A stretch of 39,056 bases of DNA, from assembly GCA_002104985.1 (NCBI GenBank), contig MCGO01000289.1, positions 1 to 39,056 of the forward strand, read 5' to 3'. Position 1 is the stretch's first letter. Each line of letters opens with the position of its first letter. The translations under genes and the position numbers were made by a program. Below, piece after piece: positions 1 to 10,648 of this stretch. Source of the DNA: Rhizoclosmatium globosum. Its lineage: Eukaryota > Chytridiomycota > Chytridiomycetes > Chytridiales > Chytriomycetaceae. Below the pieces are notes generated by a model. That model saw only the letters and a list, made by a program, of their open reading frames with translations. It searched no databases and had not been told where the DNA came from.

Positions 1-334
1 AAGTCCGGGCTCAGGATCTTCAATAAGCTCGGTGTCGATGAGTTCGGTGGTGCAATGGACATGTGTTGCTGTGTTGTAACTTGCTAACTTGCTGGTGAAG
101 AAAAAGAAAGAATGCAACGATGTGCCACATCAACGATAGGCGAGGACTCTCATTCTTCACATATTAGGATATACAGGCGATGTCACAGAGTTTGAGTGTA
201 CCACAAGAGAGGGTGGCTCAGGGTGGCTCAGGGCACTTCTCCAGGCACTTCCCTTTTTTCCCTATCAGACACAAATTTGAATGACGTCACTTTGGATTCT
301 GTCTTCTGCACGTGAGTAAAAATTTCATGATTAA
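1..334. other. intergenic stretch, possible gene tail at left edge
   Basis: Frame 1 of the plus strand is open from base 1 to a TAA near base 88 and could be the 3' end of a gene cut by the window edge, but I do not recognise the residues and it is short enough to be chance. The rest of the stretch carries no ORF I can support. A 14-bp-like motif resembling the array at 499-568 occurs once around 304-330. Confidence 0.2.
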
Positions 335-499
335 AAATCTCTTCGCCCAATCCATGTCTCCTTACCATTTGATCGTGTTGCGATGGATTGTTTTGATTTC
401 AGCCAAACTTCCGCTGCCGGGTGCAACTATGTCCTTGTCATGACCGACGTTGCAACAAGGTTCACTATCCTTCGTCCGCTCAAGGACAAGTCTGTTTGA
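335..499 (+). mobile_element. Ty3/gypsy-type retrotransposon integrase remnant
   Basis: Translating the plus strand from about base 335 gives residues typical of the retroviral-type integrase catalytic core of LTR retrotransposons: a Pro-Phe-x-x-Val-Ala-Met-Asp start, where the Asp matches the first catalytic Asp of the D-D-E triad, then NYVLVMTDVATRF and LRPLKDKS, the usual second-strand and following-loop residues. The reading frame ends in TGA at 497-499. Only about 55 codons remain; the second Asp and the Glu, reverse transcriptase, gag and LTRs are absent, so this is a dead fragment. It is bounded on both sides by copies of an A-rich 14-bp motif. Confidence 0.65.
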
Positions 500-568
500 G
501 TAAAAATCTCATAGTAAAAATCTCATAGTAAAAATCTCATAGTAAAAATCTCATAGTAAAACTCTCAT
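499..568 (+). repeat. 14-bp tandem repeat, five copies
   Basis: Five head-to-tail copies of agtaaaaatctcat run from 499 to 568. The first four are identical and the fifth has one change (aaactctcat). A degenerate sixth unit follows up to about 592. Related single units lie at about 304-330, on the other side of the integrase remnant. The array sits 150 bp upstream of the protease start codon, so it may lie in that gene's promoter. Confidence 0.85.
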
Positions 569-721
569 AGAAAATTTTAAAAAAAATCTCATATTTGACA
601 CGCCACCTGCTTTCCTTGGCAAGCGAGCGTCACATGAGCTCGAAAGTTTCAAATTCAGCACGAGTAGCGCCACCGTCACATAAAAAGGGCACATTTCCTT
701 CAACTTTCCTTCATTCAAACG

Positions 722-3571
722 ATGAAGTTGCCTGCCATCCTCTCTGCCCTTCTCGTGGCTGCTTCTTCTGTCTCCGCTATTGCTCTGCAAGTCGGTGCTC
801 CTTCTACTGCTCCCGGAATCGTCGACAAGACGTACATTATTAACTTCGCTCCTGGAACCGATGGAACAAGCATTGTCAAGGACTACTTCAAGTCAATCAA
901 TGTCAACTACACTCAGCGTGTTGCCATCAACACCAATCTTGCCAGCTTTGTCTCAGTCAGTGTGCATGGAAGCTGTGAGTACCGTAACGCTATCAGAACT
1001 TCGAATTAATCAGCGCACTTTAGTTGACCAAAGTGCCCACCTTCCTGGAATTCCAAGTGCGATCTCCTTCTCTAATGTCAGAGAGTTAAAGAGACCTCAG
1101 CTCCAAGCTTTGACTTCGAACGAACCACCACAGCCAGAATTGATCCACTCTATTACCGGAGTAAACGACGCACGAAACAATCTTGGTCTCACCGGTAAAG
1201 GCGTTAAAGTTGCTGTCATTGACACGGGTGTCTACTACTTGCACCCTGCCTTGGGAGGAGGGTTTGGACCTGGATTCAAAGTCGCAAAAGGATACGATTT
1301 CGTGGGCGACAACTGGCATTACACTGATGCACCTCAGCCAGATGATGACCCACTTGATAACTGCAGTGATGAATCTCACGGAACGCATGTTGCTGGTATT
1401 GTCGCTGGTGATGGTAGAAACATTACAGATCCTGCTTTGGCTCCAACGTTCGCTTTCAGTGGCGTCGCCCCTGATGCGACTATTTACGCGTACAGAGTTT
1501 TGTAAGTATTCCTTTAAGACCCATTCCTCTCATTTTTCTAATTATGCTTTAGCTCCTGTACCGGCAGCGCCAGTAATGACATTATCACTGCTGCTATTAT
1601 CAAAGCCGCAGCGGATGGAGCTGATATCATTTCGTTGTCATTGGGAGGAGGACCAGCTTACGCCGACGAGGCTGAAGATATCGCTGCATCTCTTGTTAGT
1701 CAAGCAGGCCACTTTGTGATTTCTGCTGCAGGAAACGATGGATCCGCCGGTCCATTCGTCACTTCTAATCCAAGTAACACTCGCGACGGTCTCAGTATTG
1801 CCTCTTTTGATAACGTAGCTACACCTGCTCCATACGTTACCGTTGATGGTGTTAAGTCTGCATACAACTTGGGCTCTCTAAGTGCTGGCAAGTTGGCTGA
1901 AGGGCAAGTTTTGGACGTTGTGGTCAACAACTTGCTCGCAAATGTGAATAACGTACCAGACGACGGAGTCAAGCCTCTGGTTGCAAATGTTAAAGGAAAA
2001 GCCGTTTTGATTCGTTTTGGAAACACTGCCCTTGGTGGATCCAAACTACGTTGTGGAAATGCATATGCGGCTGGCGCTACAGCCTGTATTCTGTACGCTG
2101 TTGATGAAAATCTTGGTGGAATTTACGGCTCTCCAGATATTCCAAGCTTGCTGATTACAAACTCTGCAGCAAAGGCCTTAATTGCTAATGTGAATGCAGG
2201 AAAGCCCGCACAAGTCATTGTCTCTCAGAAGCTATTCTTAAACCCAATACCAACCGCTGGAACACTTTCAAGCTTTTCTTCACCTGGTCTTGACAATGAG
2301 TTATGGTTCAAGCCAGATTTGGGAGGCATTGGTGGCCAAGTTTATTCCACAATTTCCCCACACGCAGCCGAAGCTGCAGGCTTAAAGGAAAACTATGCTT
2401 CCTATTCTGGAACTTCGATGGCCACTCCGTACGTTTCAGGGGTTAGTGCTCTGGTGCTTCAAGCGCAAGGAAAGATTCAATTCTCGGAGCTTCGTGCTCG
2501 CCTTCAGAACACTGCTTCACTCAAGCCTGTATACGGAACTAATATCACTCATAATCCATCCTATCAAGGAGCTGGTTTGGTCAACGCATTTGCTGCTGCT
2601 TCCACTAAAACTCTTGTGGTTCCTTCCGCTATCGCGCTGAACGACACTGTGAACCTCAAGACCGTCTCATTCACGATTACAAACAAGTACAAGTTTGCTC
2701 AAAACTATTACTTGAACAACAACCCTGCCGCTACAGTCAATGCAGTACTTCCAGGAGATGACTTTACTCAAGACTACATGACAACTACTTTCACTGGTAC
2801 CACTCCTGCCTCCCTTCGTTTCTCTGGAGATGATGGATACGGTAGTCCAGCTTGGGACTTCAAGCTGGTTCGCGTTCCAGCTGGAAAATCCGTGACAGTG
2901 TCGTTCAAGGTAACCCCTCCAGCAACTGATCCAAGTCTGTACGCTGTTTACGGTGGATACATCAGTATTGTTAACGATTATGACGATAATGTTATTACCG
3001 TTCCTTATGCCGGAGTCTCTGGTGACTGAAGAACCGTCCAGTGTGGTCCCGCAATTCTCCATCACTTGGTCAAAAGTGGCTCTCTCAGTATTTTCCATCT
3101 TACGGCTCCACTTCAACTGGGCTCTACCAAGACCAGTCGCTTACGCCACTGACTGCAAACGCGGTTATTAACGGCACAGCTGGAGCTTTCGTTCTTGCTA
3201 TTCCTGCCATCACCTCTCGACTTGCGACCATCAAGGCAGAATTCCAGGGCTCGGATTTGAGTGAATTCAAGAAATTGGGAATCACTGGGAACTCTGTCTA
3301 CCTGAACATGAGTGATAAGCTCAATGGCGGTGCATCTGCAAGCTACTTCCCAGTGTTGCAGCGTACCACATTCGGAGCGGCTCAGTCTGTCTCTGCCAAC
3401 ACTTATTACAAGTGGGATGGTACTGCCGTGCTTCCTGACTTTCAAACTGTTGTCCAGCTTCCAGCTGGATCGTACAAGGTTATCTTCAGCGCTTTGAAGA
3501 ATTTCGGAGACGTTAACAAGGCCGCGGACTTTGACGTCATCACTACTCCTGTTTTCAAATTGGTTTACTAA
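722..3571 (+). pseudogene. secreted subtilisin-like serine protease (S8 family), with one-base frameshift
   Basis: Extracellular endoprotease of the subtilase family. Exons are 722-974, 1024-1501 and 1553 onward, with introns of 49 and 51 nt. Residues 1-19 form a signal peptide (MKLPAILSALLVAASSVSA), followed by a propeptide. The catalytic triad is present: Asp151 in VAVIDTG, His203 in SHGTHVAG and Ser532 in SGTSMATP, with the oxyanion Asn in SAAGNDG. A protease-associated (PA) domain lies between His and Ser at about residues 370-455, and a C-terminal Fn3-like region follows Ser. The frame reaches TGA at 3027-3029 (codon 736), but the family-typical sequence resumes one frame over and runs to TAA at 3571. 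One G missing from a Trp codon (GACTG-AAG) explains the break. With it the protein would be about 916 aa, a normal length for the PA-containing group. The catalytic domain is complete upstream of the break, so a truncated protein could still fold. No intron of plausible size covers the break. Confidence 0.8.
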
Positions 3572-3758
3572 ATTTTCGTTCCTTTTCTTTTCCATATCGG
3601 TTTTTAGTGAAGTATAATAGAAGTGATTGCCTTCTTATGTATTTATTTCATTTCATTTTCAAGCAGAAAGGGTTTGGGAAGGGGATGGTGACCACGAGGC
3701 TAGGTAAGTACGTACAACATGCAACCCTTCTGAAAGTATCTCCAAATTTTGTTACGCA

Positions 3759-4001
3759 ATGCCTTCGATGGATTCCAACCCCTTCTCGCCCACTTTCATC
3801 CAGGAGTACCGACGTTCAGTTCTCGATGAAGAGTCCTCATGTCCAAGTCAATCTCAACACACAGACAAAACCGAGAATTGCTGCTCTGACGGTTTCAATT
3901 GTACGAATCTTGTCCTTATCTTTGTCGGCATTGCACTCCTGTCGCTCGCGTTATTTGGAATCCTCCTCTGTATTCAGGAGCAGGTTGACGATGGGAATTA
4001 A
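3759..4001 (+). CDS. small single-span membrane protein, hypothetical
   Basis: 80 codons, ATG to TAA. Not recognised. The N-terminal half is polar with many Ser, Asp and Cys residues (a CC pair and a nearby C around residues 41-47). Residues about 49-71 (NLVLIFVGIALLSLALFGIL) form one clear hydrophobic transmembrane helix, leaving a short acidic tail. It lies 190 bp downstream of the protease and 120 bp upstream of UTP11, both on the same strand. It could be a genuine small membrane protein or a chance ORF; the well-formed helix and complete frame favour a gene. A splice-donor-like gtaagt at about 3704 leaves room for an upstream exon that I could not establish. Confidence 0.4.
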   Translation: MPSMDSNPFSPTFIQEYRRSVLDEESSCPSQSQHTDKTENCCSDGFNCTNLVLIFVGIALLSLALFGILLCIQEQVDDGN

Positions 4002-4121
4002 GTGATGAATTCACAGAGAACCTACAGTCCTGCGAAAGTGTAGCATATAGTGATTAAACAATTAATTTGACATTACATTTCTCTTTTCTTTCTTTTTTTC
4101 TACCATAATTTTACACCTGCC

Positions 4122-5152
4122 ATGAAAGTCGCCTCGTCACTGCGGTACGTCTCACCATACATCCGTCTCCGACTGAAAACTTATCGACATTATAGCAAAG
4201 CGGCACCTCGTAAAGCCCATCGAGAACGATCGCAGTTGGCTTCTCGCCAACACCTTGGTCTGCTGGAGAAGAAGAAGGATTACACTCTCCGTGCAACAGA
4301 CTTCAAGGAGAAGCAAAAGAAGTTGAAAAGGATGAAGGAGAAGGCTGCGTTCAAAAACGCTGATGAGTTCTACTTTGGAATGATCAATGCCAAAACCGAC
4401 AGAGGAATCCACAAGAAAGAAGCAGAGAACCGGTTGAAAAAGTTTTCGGCGGAGGAAATGGCACTATTGAGAACTCAGGACAAGAACTACATCAATTATC
4501 AGCGTTCTGTGAATTTGAAGGTATGGTTGTGACGTTTGGGTCAATTGTCCTCATCTCTGCGGATCAGAAAATCGAACGGCTACAAGCGACGAAACATATT
4601 CCTGAAATCAACGAAGATGAAGATGTTGAGGAAGAGGAGGAAGTCGAAGAGGAAGAAACTGAGTCAAAACCTTCTGACCCCAAAAAAGGCAAGCACACCA
4701 TCTTTGTTGAGTCAGAAAAAGAAGGTTAGAACTGTGCACGAGCATGATCTGATAACGTTTTAATTCCGTTTTCGTAGTGGAAACTTTTGATCCTGTCGAG
4801 CACTTTGGAACAACACCAGACATGTTGAAGCAAAAATACAATCGTTTGCGGGCTGAACAAGTCGCAGAAAAGCCGCGCGTAGTTCCTGGTCAAGGAAAGC
4901 TTTTGAAGAAGCTCGCAAAACAACGGGATCAAGCTCGGAGGGAATTGAAATCTCGTGAAGACCGTGAGAAAAAGCTTCGTAAAGTCCAAATGGAAATGGA
5001 TTTGCAAAGGCAAATTCAGGTATGTTGAATTGACATTGGTGGTCGTAGCTAATGTGGTCAAATAGAATAACAAAGGAGCTCCGCCCATGAAGTTAGGAAA
5101 AGATGGAAGGGGATTGATGGTATATAAATGGAAAGCAGAGAGAAAGCGATAA
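4122..5152 (+). CDS. UTP11: U3 small nucleolar RNA-associated protein 11
   Basis: Component of the small-subunit processome, which binds U3 snoRNA and drives early 18S pre-rRNA cleavage in the nucleolus. Five exons: 4122-4144, 4196-4520, 4568-4724, 4778-5019 and 5066-5152, with introns of 46-53 nt, giving 277 aa (family about 250). Splicing the first intron gives MKVASSLRKAAPRKAHRERS, the typical UTP11 start, and the next residues HLGLLEKKKDYTLRATDF, KAAFKNADEFYFGMIN and LRTQDKNYINYQRSVNLKK are family hallmarks. An acidic EEEEEVEEEE run sits mid-protein. The C-terminus after the last splice (YKWKAERKR) matches the conserved tail. It converges with the SPATA17-like gene, with only 31 bp between stop codons. 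All exon phases agree, so the model is firm. Confidence 0.93.
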
Positions 5153-5183
5153 TCGTGTGTATTGAAATAAACTTCGTTATGAG

Positions 5184-6671
5184 TTAACTCTCAAGCAAAT
5201 CCATCATATCATCGAATAGAGGGACTGGAGCAAGTACATTTTTGAACTGATGTTAACAACGATTCAGTGTTAGAGTAATTCGAAAGTTAACTACAAACCT
5301 TTGGTGCAGTTGGTTTAGGTAGTGAATCACCTTTTTTTGAAGTTCTGTGCACGGTTAAATTCGTAGAATTCATTTATTAAGACTTACTGTCGTAAAGTGT
5401 ATGGCCCACCTCCAAGAAAATAGCCTGATTGAGGATGTCGAACGTGTTTTGTGGTGATAAAGTTCTTGTCACTGACTAAGCAATAAGTCAGCCTTTAGTC
5501 GATTACGAACGGTTTAAATTACTTCTTGTATTGACTTCTTTTTCGCGACGCTCTTTCCAGAAATTATAAGTATCGTAGAAGTCAGTTTCAACCCGAAGTG
5601 TTGGTCGTAGTGGTCGCCCTCGTTTAACTTCCAGTAATGTCTTTGGCTGATAGAGGTTAGTGATTGCGCTAAATTGAACAATGTGTTACCAGAAATGGCC
5701 CTTGTGCTTGCTTTTGATCATCAACAAGACTGAACGTAATTGCTGGGGCCTTGACTTTCACATTTCGATGGTTGGTACCGACTGTAGCCTGAACCCATGC
5801 TTTCAACTCGCCGCTTTCTTTCAGTCTTTGCTCTGGCAATTTTGATAAAGGCGGAAGTCTCAATATCTTTGTTTCCTGCAACATCTCCTCCGCAACATCT
5901 TGCTGATATTCAACTTTCTTCGAAAGCAGAGGCTGTTTGGCTTTGCTCATAACACCAGGAATTGCTTTTGTTCCAACGAGATGATGGCGCTGTCCAGATA
6001 GCTTTTCGATGAGATTCGCCTCAAATTCAGCCTGTTTCGTCTTGGCTATTATTTCTTGTTCTTTTGCGTGCTCAGAAACTTTGATGCGTAATTCTTCCAT
6101 CTGCTTAACCGCTTGAGGAATACATACAATATAGCAAAAGTCATACCTTCACCACGACGTCAGCCAGGTACTTCTTTCGTGCGTAGTAATCAAATTTAGC
6201 TTTTCGACTCCAATAACCTTTCCAACTGTAACTTGTTTAGATTTCTTTCATAAATACACTCAATTACATCTTTTGAATCTTGACAGTCATCTTGTTCCAA
6301 AACGCCAATAGTGCTTCATGATTAATTCTAGCCCGTTCTGCTTTCGCGCGCTCTCGTCCCTTATAACCTCTAAATACTCTCTGAATTTTCAAAGCTGCTC
6401 CTCTGAGTCAAAGGTTGAGAAATCTGACACAATAGCCTTCACGACTCACTTCATCTGTTTGATATGCAGTCTAACCATGTATCCTCTTATTTTCGCTTGA
6501 AGTTTGACGTCGCTGTTATATTCTTTGTGGCGCGCCACTTCTGCAGCCCTACAAACCATAGTGTTGAGGTTATAGTACTATTTCAAGCAGAACTGACCAT
6601 GACTTATTGAAGAACTCATCGATGACGTCTGAATAGTTGAGCTGCTTGATTCTTGCGAAAGATGCGGCCAT
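5184..6671 (-). CDS. SPATA17: SPATA17-like IQ-motif axonemal protein
   Basis: SPATA17 is an IQ-motif, calmodulin-binding-type protein associated with motile cilia and flagella in animals. Nine exons on the minus strand; the first five are 6671-6598, 6548-6450, 6402-6268, 6225-6147 and 6100-5690, and four small ones reach a stop at 5184-5186. All phases agree and the product is about 365 aa (human 361). Three IQ-type segments are visible: KLQAKIRGYMVRLHIK, ALKIQRVFRGYKGRERAK and VKIQKIWKGYWSRKAK, followed by the RKKYL segment and a coiled coil. Family-specific motifs downstream are a TKAIPG motif (human TKQIPG), QAQGPF and RPTLRV. It lies head-to-tail with the coiled-coil gene, 95 bp apart, which may reflect shared flagellar use. 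Its presence argues for a flagellated life stage. Intron 5 ends at the ctctatcag acceptor rather than the earlier ttag, which would give an immediate stop. Confidence 0.82.
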
Positions 6672-6766
6672 TCTCAAATTCAGTCTTTGCCTTTGTTTGA
6701 AAGTAGATTTTCATCAACCAAGTAAATCACGCAGAGCATCAAAGAAATTTATTTGAATTTAACTAA

Positions 6767-9700
6767 TCATACTTTCTCTCCTTTCTTGGGCTTAATAGTG
6801 GCTAAAACAGTGTGAATACTTGATGAATTATGTCACATCTTACATTTTCTGTCCGTTCGCTCGACACCATTCTTCGCGCTCGTAACTGGAGATATTAATG
6901 ACTTCATCTTCTGAGGAGTCTCTAAGTCTGTTTCCTATTCATATAATCAGGAAATATGTTCAGCTAATGCAATACGTACTCTAATTATTAGTGCCGCCAT
7001 TAGCTGCGTGGAGGGTTCAGCTTCAAGCATAAGAGAGTAATCGATTCGAACATTTGGCCTCGCCTCCTATATCACAGGTTATAAGTTCTGTATGTGATAC
7101 CACTCGAACCCACCTTGTATTGTTTTTCAATTGAGGCAGCAATTTTTTCAGCTTTTTGACACTTTGCGTTCAGAGTCTTTATCTGTGTCTGTCCTGCTTT
7201 GATTTCCTTGTCAAGTATGTTCATTCTTTGGAGAAATTCTTGATTAGTGCGTTCAGCTTTCGATAATTTGACTCCGAGCTAACGCCAGAGATTAATATAA
7301 CAACAGTAGTATATAATTAAAAGTACTTCATCAATCCTTGACTTTAAGATTCCATTTTCATGCAACAAGAATGTTCTCTCTGTCGTAAGTGATTCGATTT
7401 TCAACTTCCACGCTCCGAAATCTAGTATTCATTAATTGGACCGCCAACTGGACTTAAAACTCACCTGGGAGCTCTTTTTTCGAACTAAGCGTACTAGTTT
7501 CTTGAAATGACGACGAGCCATCAGTATTGTCAGTTGGAAGCGGCTCAGTTCTTGTTCGGGCACTACCAGAATCTCTCGGAGTAGTTGCCAAGCTTGCCCA
7601 AATCGGTGGCGGTAACTTCACTGTTTGGAGTGCAACAAGATTGTTGCTTTGGGGTTGAACTAGAGTGATTTCTGACGTTTCCAACTGATCCAATCGCTTT
7701 GTTGTTTGTGCTGAAAGCCTAAAGTCGCACTTAATGAGTTACAGGGCACATAATTTCAGTCAAACCTTGTCGCAATATCACCAACGGTTCTACCAGCTTT
7801 CTCCGCCATCCGCTTCGCCATCAACTGGCTATCAAAGTATCTCTTTTCCATTTCATCTGCTTTCGTTTTTAACTCAAAGCAAGTGCGCTGCAACTCCTGA
7901 CGCTCTTGTTTCAGCTTTGTGACCATTTCACGAGCGAGAATGTATTTTCTTTCGAGGGCCTGATTTGATCGCTCGTCTGTAATGTTGTTCTTCCGCTCCT
8001 CTCTTCGTTCCTCTTGTAGTCGGCGAATCTCTGTTTTGAGCATCATTGTCGCAGTCATTGAGTTTTCATGTTCTTGCTGAATCTTTGCCTTTGCGTCAAT
8101 AAGCTGGGCTTCAAAGTCAAGCTGGTGATCGGGTTAATAAATCTAATCCATTGTACACAAATTGAATACCATTTTCGTTTTGTAGTCCTCAACCAACGGT
8201 TGTAGCTTACGAAATTCCGCGTACAATTTTGAATACTCTAGTTTTTGCTCAAACTCCTTACTCTTAGCGCTTTCGATTTCAGCTGAAGTCTTAATTTTGA
8301 TTGTATCGGTGATACCAAGCTGGGTTCTCAAGAAAACATTGTCGTCCATCAGTCGAATGATCTCATTCTTGGATTTCAAAATTGTCTTTTGTGCTTCCAG
8401 CCACATTTTCTGGATGTTGTCGTTTTCTGCTTGTGCTGCATCTTTATCCTTTTGAAGTTTTGACATTGATGTATGTAGAGGAATTGTGGGATCATCTACA
8501 ACGATATAAGAATAAGTATTAAACTATATATAACTGACTATCTGTGATCTCTTGTAGCTTGGCCTTCAGGTAGTTGCAATCGTGTTCACGCCTTTCCAAG
8601 TCATACATTAGATGTCTTGCTTCATCGTAGAGCTTGTTGTAGTGATTATTTATTTCCGTGTAACTTTTTCGAAGGCTCTCCTTTTCTTTTGTCAAATCGT
8701 TCTGCGTTGCTGTGTCAGAGACTTGAATTATACGTTACGCTTACCAGTTGCTCGTCTTTCTGCTTCAACATCATTTGAAACTCAGCATTAATGTGACGCA
8801 AATCTGTGTTTTTACTCATTTGATCACGTTTGATGTTTTCGATTTCCATTTGAGCTTGACTTCGAACTTGATCCTCTTTTTTCGCTGCCAAGTGGATAAC
8901 TTCATTTCGCATCTTCATATCAAAATCCGACTTAAGCTGCTTGATTTTTCCTTTCATATCAGAGACTGTCGATGTTTTGCGCTCCAGTTCTTCTTTCGTA
9001 AGCTATTTTGGAAATATCTGAGTATCAACCACATGAACAGTTCGCTTACAGTATGATGTTTACTAAGTTTATCTAGTTCTTGTTTATACAAAGATTCTGC
9101 GACCTGTGCCTCACTGAGTGAACCGCGAGTCTCGTGCTGCTTCTGTTCCAGAGCTTTTAAACTGCTTTGCAAGAAAGCAACCTTGTCTTCAAGCCCTTTG
9201 CACTCTAATACAAGATATAAGAGAATATACTATATATATCCATATCCTTACCAATTTCCTTGAATGTGAAATTCTTTGTCATCTGTTCAAGTTCACTCTT
9301 GAGGGACTGATTCTCAATACCACGTTCATCGAGAGTTTCTTTAATGTTTTCTTTCTGTTGCTCGACGGATTGGAAAGTAACATCTCGCTTTGCCATGGCA
9401 GTCATTGCTTCCTCCCACTGTTTCTCCATCTTCTTTTTAGCAGCTTTAAGGGTACTGATCTCTGTTTTCTTCCATTAGTTCGAATTAGAGTTTGCGCGAT
9501 ACCCACCAGTGTGCATTTTGGCGATCGTTTGATTCGCAATGCCAGTTTCTTGCTTTTGAGCTTCCATAATGAGTTCCATTTCATTTCGGTTTTGATTAAG
9601 CTTGGAATGAGAGATAGGTCAGTTAACCTCCATATCACTGAAGCTCACCTTTTCAGTAATCTTCTTCTGATCCTCTAAATCTGCTTCAGCAACTCGACGT

Positions 9701-10446
9701 CTTTGATCGACATACTGTAATTCATTTTTGAGTTTGTTTTCGATACGTCGATGGATTTTGAGGTCGCTATTGTAGCTTAAATTAACGTCCGTGAGTTTGT
9801 TGGATTTGTCTGTCGCGTCATCGAGACGTTGCTTTGTGGCATTGAGTTGAGAAATTAAGTTCTGTCAAGTGAGGCTGTGTTAAATATTGAAATGCTACAC
9901 CATCGTTACTCCACACACCATGTTCATTTCCGACATTGACTGAATCTCTTGCTTCATTGCTACCCGCTCCGCCTCCCATACTTTTCTTTCTTCTGCGAGG
10001 CTTTGCTCGTTCTTGCGGCTAGGTTTAAAATGAGCCTTACTTTCCCCTTGACGATAAACCACTCACGCAACGTATAAATGTTCGTTCAGTCGCCCAACTT
10101 GAACGTTCGCCTTGTATAAATTAACACCGATCGTGTTCTTCTCATCTTCCGTTCTTGCAAGGACAAGTTCGTTTTCATTGAGCCTTTCATGGATTATTTT
10201 GGCTTGGCGGTCAACCGAAGATAACAGTTTATCTTGTAATAGAAGATACTGCGATTGCAAGATTTGTTCAGTTTCTTCAATGTCGGCTGCGGCTGCGGCT
10301 GTCGGAAGTGGAGGAAGAACAGGCTTGTCTGTCAAATTTCGCGTTTCAGAAGTCACTAGGGTTTAAAGAGGGTGAAGAAATATACCGGAGGGTAAGCCAA
10401 TCATGGCAGCAATCGACGTTGCAGGGTTTCCTCCTGAGGTGGTCAT
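6767..10446 (-). CDS. long coiled-coil protein, probably axonemal (CCDC40-like in part)
   Basis: Multi-exon minus-strand gene of roughly 900 residues, almost entirely heptad-rich coiled coil with abundant Lys, Glu and Gln. The N-terminal part (RTEDEKNTIGVNLYKANVQV) and the middle part (AQKQETGIANQTIAKM, then KKKMEKQWEEAMTAMAKRD) resemble the axonemal 96-nm ruler protein CCDC40/FAP172, in which an EK-x-x-GV-x-LY segment and a KKQL-x-x-QW-x-x-x-L-x-x-M-x-x-RD segment occur. The C-terminal third, after about 7750, does not obviously fit CCDC40, so the assignment is tentative. The last coding exon appears to end with a stop at 6767-6769. The best start I find is the ATG at 10446, requiring an unusually short 30-nt first intron (10385-10356); no in-frame ATG exists further in. 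It lies beside the SPATA17-like gene, supporting a flagellar role. About 17 short introns separate the exons. Confidence 0.55.
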
Positions 10447-10648
10447 TCTCTCGTTGCCTTGAGAGATTTACACAAAAACCTGCCAGTATTGCTTTCGATA
10501 AATAGAGTAAATTCTTCGATAAAATAAAAGCCGACTGCTACCAATGAGAAGTGGTGGTAAGAGGTAGGTGTCACGTGACGTCCTTGACATCATACGATGT
10601 TTGGAAAAGGGACGATTGGACCCAAAACTCCATCGCAAAACCTCCATT
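10447..10648. promoter_or_regulatory. divergent promoter region between the coiled-coil gene and DHCR7
   Basis: 202 bp separate the start codons of two divergently transcribed genes, so both promoters must lie here or overlap the neighbouring exons. A palindromic cacgtgacg element is seen at about 10572-10580 (contains CACGTG, the E-box core recognised by bHLH factors). I see no clear TATA box. Confidence 0.4.

Noticed and set aside
190..212. Short match (about 20 of 24 bases, gagtttgagtgtaccaca) between this spot and the right end of repeat copy B.
   Set aside because: Too short and isolated to call a third copy; none of the splice-site landmarks is present.
3023..3040. Treating the protease break as an intron (gtgactgaagaaccgtccag).
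   Set aside because: It would be about 20 nt and would remove conserved residues; a single missing base restores the family sequence better.
5669..5690. Acceptor ttag at about 5669 for SPATA17-like intron 5.
   Set aside because: It leads to an in-frame stop after three codons; the ctctatcag acceptor at 5647 restores homologous sequence in phase.
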